64,000 nucleotides of DNA from Lepas anatifera (lineage: Eukaryota; Arthropoda; Thecostraca; Lepadidae): NCBI GenBank assembly GCA_034440635.1, contig JAOTON010002268.1, forward strand, positions 186,001-250,000, read 5' to 3'. Every line of letters begins with the position of its first letter. Position 1 is the stretch's first letter. The notes below the pieces were generated by a model, which searched no databases, was not told the DNA's origin, and saw only the letters and a program-made list of their open reading frames with translations. Positions 56,684-64,000 of the stretch are shown one piece after another. The position numbers and the translations under genes are program-made.

Positions 56684-57830
56684 TTAAATTTGTAGCAGAA
56701 TAGAGGCGTGAATGTGGGTAGAAGCCGACATCCAGGTACACCATTTTTCCCACTTCAAAGGTTATCCCCAAGTGATGTTGCCAGAAATTCGAAGGGCTAT
56801 TCGTCCCCGACTACAAACGTCGGCCACAACATACTTAACACGCGCATTGACGGGGGTCTGAGCCACCTTCGCATTGACGGGGGCGGGTACCCGCCCCTAA
56901 GATCTCGAGAACCACGGTAGGTAGCGAAAAACGGTAAACGGCGTTGGGCTGCCCATCCACTTCTCCATCGAAAACATTTGAACCATTTTTTTGTCAGGTC
57001 ACATTTAAGGTCACGAGAGGTCAAAACATGCCCGTCATAGGGATAACATGTAAATTCAGTTTTTCGGCCATGAAATCTGAACAAGTAAAGATAGAGCAAA
57101 AGAACTTGAACTATATGAATCCTCTTAGCAAGCCGAATCGAATGATATATAATTTGACCTTGCTAGGTCAAATCAAAGGATTTGACCTGACCTGAGGTCA
57201 GGTCACGGTCAAATTATATAAAATGCATATCATTAGAACTGCAAAGCCCAGGCGAGTCTAATGCAGCTAAAATAAATGCTCTATCACCATCCGTTACTGA
57301 GTTATCCCGTAAAAACTATTTTTCCCATGTATTTCCAATGGAGAGGTCATGCCTCGTACCTGACCTTAGGTCATCGATATCAAAAATACCGGAACATATT
57401 TTAGAGAACTCGGTGGGGCCATTATGTGATGTGAGTTTCAATCGGATAAGTTCACCCTGCTCCGACTTATGCTATCTTAAACTTTTTTTAGGTCGGGTCA
57501 CTTGACCTGTACTGGTGACCTGACCTGAGATGACCTAACCTTAAAATTTTCACAGAAGTTGTAAAAATGATGAGGGAAAAGGTATACCAAGTGCGGCGGC
57601 GCTACGCGCCGCCGTTTTTCTGCTGTCTCCGAAAAACCCGAGGGGGCGGGTACCCGCCCCGTCAATGCGCGTGTTAAAATGGGAGGGAGTACTAAATATC
57701 TGAATTTGCCATTAATACGCCGCGTTTCCATCGGATACCTACATTAATCTTGTCTGTTTTAGGTACATTTTGTTTTGTAGAACAGTTCGAAATATGAACA
57801 GAATCTGGAAACAAACCGGCCCTCTGTTAA
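56684..57830 (+). repeat. Segment S1 (TTAA-bounded), filled copy carrying A6
   Basis: Begins TTAAATTTGTAGCAGAATAG (TTAA 56684-56687) and ends CGGCCCTCTGTTAA (TTAA 57827-57830). Without A6 it is about 300 bp and matches S2 (58861-59155) at roughly 95% by eye. Exactly bounded by TTAA on both sides. Confidence 0.9.
56835..57677 (+). mobile_element. TTAA-A6, family A element with empty-site control
   Basis: TTAA at 56835-56838 and 57674-57677, 843 bp, doubled module left. About 16 AGGTCA/TGACCT hexamers, including the central perfect palindrome at 57183-57205 (11-bp arms of overlapping half-sites around one G). The empty site is in S2: near 59000 the sequence reads ACAACATACTTAAAATGGG with one TTAA. 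Confidence 0.95.
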
Positions 57831-58860
57831 CCCGCGCCCCACCGGGGGTCCGGCGCCACCTTCGCCCCACCGGGGGGCCATCGATGGCCCCCCTCTAACT
57901 CCGAAAATATGGGCGTTAGCGCAAATCTGCAAAGTGCAATAGAAAGCTTGCGTGAATTCAGTAAGAAATTACTTCGCATGTTTTAGTGCTCAGGTCAATG
58001 GTTTGACCTCCAGAGGTCAAATTAGGTCAAGATCGGCTATTTTCACTCAAATATGCAATGATTGAGCAAACTGGGCATAACTCTTATGTCGTTAGAGCTA
58101 TTGAGGCCTGGTAAAGTACATTTGATAGAAAATTGCCAGTACTTTTTCCGCTATGTGGAACGTAAAGACCTCCCGCCAGTGGTTTGACCTCCAGAGGTCA
58201 CCTCGTGACCTAATATGACCTGAGGTCACGAAAGGTCAGAAAGTGACCTTGCCATATATCAAATGAAAGCCAATGACAAGACAAACATGATGGTGTTTGT
58301 TTCACCGCTCTAGCCCAATTAGGTCAAAAGTTATTGCCAAAATACTGTTTTTGACCTCTGGTGACCTTGGATGACCTTGGAAAAGTCAAAGGGCAAATAT
58401 GACCCCTGGGATCCGTGAAAGGGTGTCCAAAAACGTTGTTCTGAGCAGTCTGAGTATTTGCAATCATTTTTGTGGCTTTTATATCATGAAACAACTTTTC
58501 CCCATGCTTTTCCAATGGGAGAGGTCGCCTCGTGACTTGACCTCAGGGCACGAAATCGAAAAATCCCGGATATACATCTTGTAGACCCTGGAGGGGATTA
58601 TGAAGTGTAGGAAGTTTCAAATCGATCGACTTTGAAATGTAGCTCTTACAGAGCTCTAAAGGTGAAGTGAGGTGACCTTGGTTGACCTCGTCTTGTGACC
58701 TGACCTTGGGTGACCCGGGGTAAAAAATTTCAGGGATGATGGGAAAATGATGCAGTGAGAGGTAGAGCCCTGAACCGCGGTGCTGCGCCTCGTCGTTTTT
58801 CTGCTATCCCGGAAAAACCTTAGGGGGGCCATCGATGGCCCCCGGTGGGGCGAGGGTTAA
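57827..58860 (+). mobile_element. TTAA-B6, family B element between S1 and S2
   Basis: TTAA at 57827-57830 and 58857-58860, 1034 bp, doubled module left. Half-site run TGACCT-N4-TGACCT-N4-TGACCT in inverse orientation near 58351-58376. It joins the right TTAA of S1 to the left TTAA of S2. Confidence 0.93.
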
Positions 58861-59159
58861 ATTTGTAGCAGAATAGAGGCGTGAATGTGGGTAGAAGCCG
58901 ACATCCAGGTGCACCATTTCCCACTTCTAGTTATCCCCAAGTGATGTTGCCAGAAATTCGAAGGGCTATTCGTCCCCGACTACAAAAGTTGGCCACAACA
59001 TACTTAAAATGGGAGGAGTACTAAATATCTGAATGTGCCATAAATACGCCGCGTTTCCATCGGATACCTACATTAATCTTGTCTGTTTTAGGTACATTTT
59101 GTTTTGTAGAACAGTTCGAAATATGAACAGAATCTGGAACCAAACCGGCCCTCTGTTAA
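58861..59159 (+). repeat. Segment S2, empty copy of S1
   Basis: 295 bp from ATTTGTAGCAGAATAGAGGC to CCCTCTG, then TTAA 59156-59159. Several substitutions and small indels against S1 (for example CACTTCAAAGGTTATCC in S1 versus CACTTCTAGTTATCC). Confidence 0.9.
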
Positions 59160-61645
59160 TAGTTTTTGCAATAGATTGACAAAAAACGTAATTTTTGAAC
59201 CAATTGTCCGACGAGGGAGTATTTTCAAATGATGGCAAAGGGCTGCTGTCACCAGCTTCAGACAATAAAAAGCTCGCAGCCATAACCAGACATCATTGAC
59301 TGAGCTTTATGCAGTAGCTGATCAAAATGGCAGTTTCCCCTAATACGCTAATCGAAATTTAGACGAACACAATTCCCTGTTTCTCACTCATCGCCTGTCG
59401 ACGCTCTAATTCCCACGTCTCAGCCCCGGACGACATACGCTCGCTAGGGTCAAGCGAGGCGCCCAAGGTCACGAACGACCTTCGCAACCGGCCACAGGCG
59501 GTGTAGGCAGGCGGCCCCAGTGCGGCAGCGAGGGCCAGGGCAGTGCGCTATATCTGCATGCTCGATGGAGCGCGGCAACTAACATCCGAGACAGAGACGT
59601 CCGCACTCCAGGGACCGTTAGTGACGGGCAACGATCTCGGATCACATCCCATTCAGAGGCCGGCGCTTCTACGCATATGACTTTTCCGTGATGCATGACG
59701 CACTGAAAATAGTGCCCAACCTAGGTATGATTGTAGTGTTGTTCGACTACAGAATTGGCCATGCGTGCTAGCTCGAGCACTGCAATTCGGTCAGCTCATT
59801 CCGAGACCCTTGTCTGGTTTTGGACGGTTCTTGAAAGAGGCTGTGAGATGTTAGGTATCTGCCGTCATTCTCTTGAAGTGCGTGTTTGCGCCAAAATTTC
59901 ACTGGAAACCAAAGAAAGGGAATGACACTGCAAGGGCTTAAAAGGGCACATTCATAGATAATCAAAAGTCACATTCCAATTCTCTCATTTTCTCCATTGC
60001 GCACTTTTGTTTCCTGCTTTGCGCAATACACCTAACTAGGGTTCCATAATAGCCCTCAATAAATGGTATAATGGTCTCTGTATGTTTAAGGGGAATAGGT
60101 CAATGGGGAACAGGTCTCCCGTTATTTAGGAATCAGAAGGGCTCTGGTTCGTATTGGATAAAATCCGAAGCGCTGGGGACCATTAGGAGGGGCCGAGGAC
60201 CATGAATGGCCCCCGGCTTGTTTACAAAATATGCCCTTATCGTGTCTTTTTCCTTGGAAATCTTCTGGAGCTTGTGTTATTTGAACTTTATTCTTCTATT
60301 CAGAACTCCAACGATACAGCCACTCCAACTTCCAGAGGGCAGAAAGGGGAAGTGGAGAACAGTGAGCGGGCATACGGTCATGTTGGAAAAAGGACTAGCA
60401 TTTGCTTATGACGACATCCACCGTATTTATTTTTCGGTTAGGTGTGGGCCAATAGAGTGGAATTAATAGCCTTACATGTAACAGTGCAATGAGACCATCC
60501 GGAAGCAGCACGAGAGAGAGAAGCATGCTTGTTGAAAAACTTTTGTATTTAATAAGGATTAAATACTATTCACTGCTATAATTTATGGATATGTTCTTAC
60601 TTGAGAAACAGTTCAAGGGGCCACACCCGATTCGTAATCTTATGCTTAACCCAACGAAGGATCGTTAAACTATCGAAAAATTCGAATCTGTGACAACTAT
60701 CACAAGGCGCGTGTATACTGGAGCATACCATTTTCCGGCTTCAGTTCATCTTTTCGGCGCATTCTCAGCGGACTGGCGAACCACTGAAAGGCCGGGTCTC
60801 TATGAAGACAGAGCACCGTCGCGTTCTTCATCCTGGGTCGCTATCTGCCGTGACAAAACATCGGCAGCCCGCCTGAGACAAGGCTTCTGCGAGCGGCGGT
60901 CCATTGTGAACGGGGCAGAGGCGTGTCCAGCGCTTAAGCTGGCGGGCGTCTTCTCACTAGCAAGGAAAATGCCATAAAACGTGTTTGAATTCAGTACGAA
61001 TGATCCATACTGAATTCCACGCCGTTTGAATGAATTCCCAGTGTGCGAGTCCCAGACTGCGCCCCTGATCTGCCGTCTGTCCTGCATCAGCCATGGCTCG
61101 TTCATTATGGGGCGGTATTCAGCGATGTCGCCTTCGGCCTCCGCTATCTGGCCGGTCTGATCAGCCAGCGCGCCCGACATTGATTTTGCCATTAGCTGTG
61201 AAGCCGGTCGCAGTTTTCAGTCGCTCATTTATTGTCTTAGCGCGACACCGGTGATGCAGAGCTGGGAGACTGTCGATACTTTTAAAACGATGCACTGACT
61301 TAAAATTAAGACCAAAAAGTGAATATTTTAGTCAATTTTCATGAATGACCATTGATTCTATAATTAAAAAATGACCATTTTAAAAAAACACACTCGCATC
61401 TGTTGTAAATTATGTTACCGGCTAAGCCTAATGTGTAAGGTAAGATTTAAGCCTAGTTGCGGACCAAGCATATTACCTAATGTTCCAAATCATGCAGTGT
61501 GGCTTAATTTTGCACTCGCTTTATGTTTATCTGACCATGTATGTTATAACCTCATTCATCATTGGGTCCTCCAGCACGGGATCTACTAGAGTACCCTTTG
61601 ACCCATGAGGCCATCGAAAATTCCCATTTAGCGTTCAGTGTAACG
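59160..61645. other. Unique DNA with GC-rich islands
   Basis: Islands at about 59395-59700 and 60690-61250, open on both strands (up to 130 residues) without recognisable domains. The second holds AT-rich islets such as CTCATTTATTGTC. Nothing else recognised. Confidence 0.4.
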
Positions 61646-62665
61646 TTAACCCCCGCCTTGGTGGGGGTGTTTGAACATCCCCATCCGGTTTTCCGGCGGC
61701 ATGAAGAAACAGCGGTGCGAAGCGCCGCCGTACTTGGCCCACCTTATCCTTGATTAATTCCGCAACTTTCACAAAAAAATTAAGGTTGGGTCATCTCAGC
61801 AGGTCAGGTCACCTGTGCAGGTCAAGTGACCTCACCTCAAAAAATGTTTAAGGTGGCATAAATAGGAAATGGGTGAATCTATCGGAATGAAACTTATACT
61901 ATATAATGGGTCCACCGAGTGCTACAACATTCATATCCGGGATTTTTCATATCGATGACCTAAGGTCAAGTACAGACCATGACCTCTCCATTGGAAATAC
62001 ATCGGGAAAAACAGAAATTGGGCGGGCTGTATTTGGGTAGATACAGCTGAGAATACCTTCATATTATCCAAATCGTAGTATACTGGGTCCCTCTCTAGGT
62101 TCAGCTTGTAATTTTTACCTTTGACCTCTTAGAGGTCATTTGGGGTTATTTAAGCAGTTTTCAGACTTATGTCAATAACTTTGAATGAAATGATGATACA
62201 TATTTTATTTTTATATCATTGCTCAGATTGCTCAGATTTATTTTTTTATCAGATTGCTATTGCAAGTCGCTCGATATGCATATTGTCTATGCTACGTGAA
62301 AAAGTGACCTTGACCTGACCTGAGGTCAGGTCTTTTTTACCTGGTATGGTCATATTATAGACTATTCGCTTTGTGGTGATGAGAGGAAGTGAACGGTACC
62401 TAAAAAATTGATTTAACTCAATTCTGTCAAACGCTAGAGCCCAAAAAACTTGACTCAAAATCCCACTTTCATCTACCTGTCATGACCTCAATATTAACCT
62501 GAGCCAAAAAGTGACGGATATAGTTTCTTCACGAATTGGTATGAGCTATCCACCAGCGTTCGCGTTTTCTTCTATCCCGCATAGGGGCCGAGTTCAAGGG
62601 GGAGTGTTCAAACACCCCCCACCAGGGTGAAAGGTGGCTCGGAGGCCCGCCGGGGTGCGGGTTAA
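61646..62665 (-). mobile_element. TTAA-F, family F element, single copy
   Basis: TTAA at 61646-61649 and 62662-62665, 1020 bp. Left: TTAACCCCCGCCTTGGTGGG, GTGTTTGAACATCCCC, then CCGGTTTTCCGGC and a GCGGTGCGAAGCGCCGCC hairpin. Right: GTGTTCAAACACCCCCC, GAAAGGTGGCTCGGAGG and GCCGGGGTGCGGGTTAA, the same sentence as A and B with other modules. The interior is a diverged relative of family A (for example ATCGATGACCTAAGGTCAAG near 61951) with about 14 half-sites and a central palindrome at about 62311-62332. Confidence 0.88.
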
Positions 62666-62703
62666 AAAGGCCAAACAACTGCAGAGGGGCTTGCGTATAT
62701 AAT
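62666..62703. other. Spacer between TTAA-F and the BEL/Pao remnant
   Basis: Short stretch without recognised content. Confidence 0.4.
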
Positions 62704-63036
62704 ATGCAGGATATGAACTTTATAAGATATGGACGTGTTCACGCCGCTGCCGGAGCTGCGTCAGTGAATAAAATCCAAGTTGGAGTGAAAAATAGAGATA
62801 TTCATGAAAATTTCGCTGCCTTGTATAACAAGGAATTCGAAGATCAAATCAGGCAATCCGATGCAGGCCTCTCTGTTGAGGAAAAAATGCTAAAGAGAGC
62901 TGAAAATGACATCAGATTTATGGATGGCCATTACGAAGTACCGTTGTCTCTAAAGGACAACAGCTTATTCCTTAACAATAGGACACAGGCTCAGTCTAGA
63001 GCGGAGGGTCTGAAAAGAAGGCTGCTCCGAGACTAA
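62704..63036 (+). pseudogene. BEL/Pao retrotransposon pol fragment (protease-RT linker)
   Basis: A 110-residue frame matching the conserved linker between aspartic protease and reverse transcriptase in BEL/Pao polyproteins: NFAALYNKEFED-type lead-in, SVEEKM, then DGHYEVPL near residue 78 and an NNRTQAQSRAEGLKRRLLRD tail. In intact elements this continues into the reverse transcriptase; here the frame stops after LLRD and the reverse transcriptase, RNase H and most of the integrase are absent. The ATG is probably incidental; the fragment starts 38 bp after TTAA-F. The frame itself is undamaged over 110 codons, so decay is recent or partial. Confidence 0.85.
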
Positions 63037-63043
63037 AAGTAGA

Positions 63044-63243
63044 CCTGGATGCAGGGGCGCCGCCACGGAATTTTCATGGGGGACGGACCTGGGCTGGTGC
63101 TGACCGGGGAGTCGAATTTTGAGCATATTCGGTACCTAACAGCATTAATGACGATTGACCAAAAAATTTTGGGGGACGTCCCCCTGGTTGGCCAGCAGGG
63201 GGACGCGTCCCCCGTCCCCCGCTTTCGCGCCCATGCCTGGATT
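63044..63243 (+). mobile_element. hAT-like MITE, 184 bp, within the BEL/Pao remnant
   Basis: The element proper is 63052-63235, starting CAGGGGCGCCGCCACGG and ending CTTTCGCGCCCATG (imperfect inverted ends). Flanks CCTGGATG (63044-63051) and CCTGGATT (63236-63243) agree at 7 of 8 bases, an 8-bp target duplication. Interior has G runs and GGGGGACGTCCCCC (perfect palindrome, near 63171-63184). Confidence 0.8.
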
Positions 63244-63244
63244 A

Positions 63245-63592
63245 TTATACAAGTTTCGTTTCCGATATTGTTTACAAACATTACTCAGAGTGGGTGGACG
63301 TTTGGAAAATGCTGATGTAAGTGCTTCTTCTAAGCATCAGGTCATTTTGCCAAAGGAGGGGCACATCACCGAATTGATAATTAATCAGAGAAGCACATGA
63401 GCAAGCGGGACACTCGGGTAGAGAGCATGTGTTAGCGTACTTACGATCAAACTATTGGGTTGTTAATAAGAATTCGGAGGTGCGCTGAGTGCGCTCTCCA
63501 TGTTTCACGGCAAGAAGACTCAAGGGCAGCCTTCAACGCAAATCATGTCAGACTTACCTTTAGAAAGGACGTCAGTCTCAGACGGAGTCTTT
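63245..63592 (+). pseudogene. BEL/Pao integrase N-terminal fragment (broken)
   Basis: Immediately after the MITE, one frame gives [14 protein letters not shown] and a KHQVILP motif, the signature just before the zinc-binding (HHCC) domain of BEL/Pao integrases. A stop/frameshift near 63395-63400 follows; the next frame shows GHSGREHVLAYL and NYWVV, then a TGA, then CFTARR, and after another shift STQIMSDLPLERT. The second Cys of the expected CxxC pair is Ala here. So the piece has at least two frameshifts and one stop in about 350 bp and is not functional. The catalytic DDE core is absent. Confidence 0.85.
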
Positions 63593-63877
63593 TGACTAAG
63601 CTAGTCTAGACTGAGCTAGTCTAGAGACTAGCTCGTCTATAAATGCGCTCAGGCGCTTTTAGGCACGGAGGGAGAGTGTGACTTACATTAGATCCGACAA
63701 TGGGAGCAATATGGTAGGCTCAGAACGAGAACTGAGAGAAGAGATAGAGAGTTGCAGGTGAAAATGTTGAAGCCCCAGAAGTCTTCAAAGGGTGGGGTGT
63801 TAGCACCGTATTTACTTAAGCCCTCTTAGTATTTCCCTCTTCTTTTTATTCGTTTCGTCAGAGATTGCAGCGATGAT
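63593..63877. other. Unique DNA with a CTAGTCTAGA-type palindromic cluster
   Basis: 63600-63636 holds overlapping self-complementary phrases (AGTCTAGACT, GCTAGTCTAGAGACTAGC). No gene. Confidence 0.5.
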
Positions 63878-64000
63878 TTAACACGCGCATTGACGGGGGT
63901 CTGAGTCACCTTCGCTTTGACGAGGGGGCGGGTACCCGCCCCCTAAGATTTCAAGAACCACGGTAGGTAACGAAAAACGGTAAACTGCGTTGGGTAGCCC
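63878..64000 (+). mobile_element. TTAA-A7, family A element, cut by the window edge
   Basis: TTAA at 63878-63881, CACGCGCATTGACGG, second module TTGACGAGGGGG, GGGCGGGTACCCGCCC palindrome and CCTAAGATTTCAAGAACCAC. Doubled-module end; the rest lies outside the window. Confidence 0.92.

Noticed and set aside
60800..61192. 130-codon minus-strand frame in a GC-rich island
   Set aside because: No domain, and an overlapping plus-strand frame exists; more likely composition.
1..64000. Bacterial, viral or plasmid origin of the window
   Set aside because: Absence of dense coding, presence of animal-type retroelement fragments, hAT and TTAA elements and dinucleotide microsatellites all argue against it.

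Overview
This is repeat-dominated, gene-poor DNA from an animal nuclear genome. I see no intact protein-coding gene, rRNA, tRNA or bacterial-style operon. The metazoan, probably invertebrate, assignment rests on a decayed Penelope-like reverse transcriptase (35608-36150, minus strand), decayed BEL/Pao retrotransposon coding pieces (62704-63036 and 63245-63592), hAT-type non-autonomous elements with perfect 8-bp target duplications, a probable solo LTR with a 5-bp duplication, and (AT)n and (GA)n microsatellites. I cannot name the species. Nearly all open frames are chance frames in non-coding or repeated DNA.

The dominant feature is a set of short elements bounded by TTAA. I recognise 19 copies in six families (called A-F here), together roughly 18 kb of the window: A at 9899, 15190, 21475, 32050, 41516, 56835 and 63878; B at 6203, 25903, 29632, 34020, 36348 and 57827; C at 4658, 7885 and 18940; D at 3513 and 49123; E at 52898; F at 61646. 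The families share one skeleton: TTAA, a short GC-rich module doubled at one end and single at the other, a family-specific palindrome flanked by G and C runs, and then (clearest in A, B, D, E and F) a GGTTTTTC-like block. Families A, B, C and F are also packed with AGGTCA/TGACCT, the nuclear-receptor half-site (about 8-20 per element by eye, against about 0.5 per kb by chance). Four insertions can be checked against empty sites inside this same window.

Layout: 1-3.5 kb non-coding; 3.5-9 kb D1/C3/B1/C1 with a foldback at 7692-7840; 9.9-12.8 kb A1 carrying a 2-kb hAT element; 15-16 kb A2; 17.3-18.7 kb GC-rich minisatellites; 18.9-21 kb C2 split by a 1.04-kb solo LTR; 21.5-22.3 kb A3; 24.9-35.6 kb a compound block of about 20-bp tandem repeats and about 300-bp head units, invaded by a second hAT copy and by B2, B3, A4 and B4, and ending where a repeat end interrupts the Penelope-like element; 36.3-37.7 kb B5 and a 386-bp hAT MITE; 41.5-42.4 kb A5; 42.4-52.9 kb mostly unique DNA with GC-rich islands plus D2; 52.9-54.4 kb E; 56.7-59.2 kb a TTAA-bounded duplication holding A6 and B6; 61.6-63.6 kb F followed by the BEL/Pao remnant; and A7 running off the right edge.

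There is no gene network to describe. The interest lies in the element architecture, the nesting order and the dense hormone-receptor-like motif load. GC-rich unique islands may be regulatory DNA of a gene outside the window, but that is inference.
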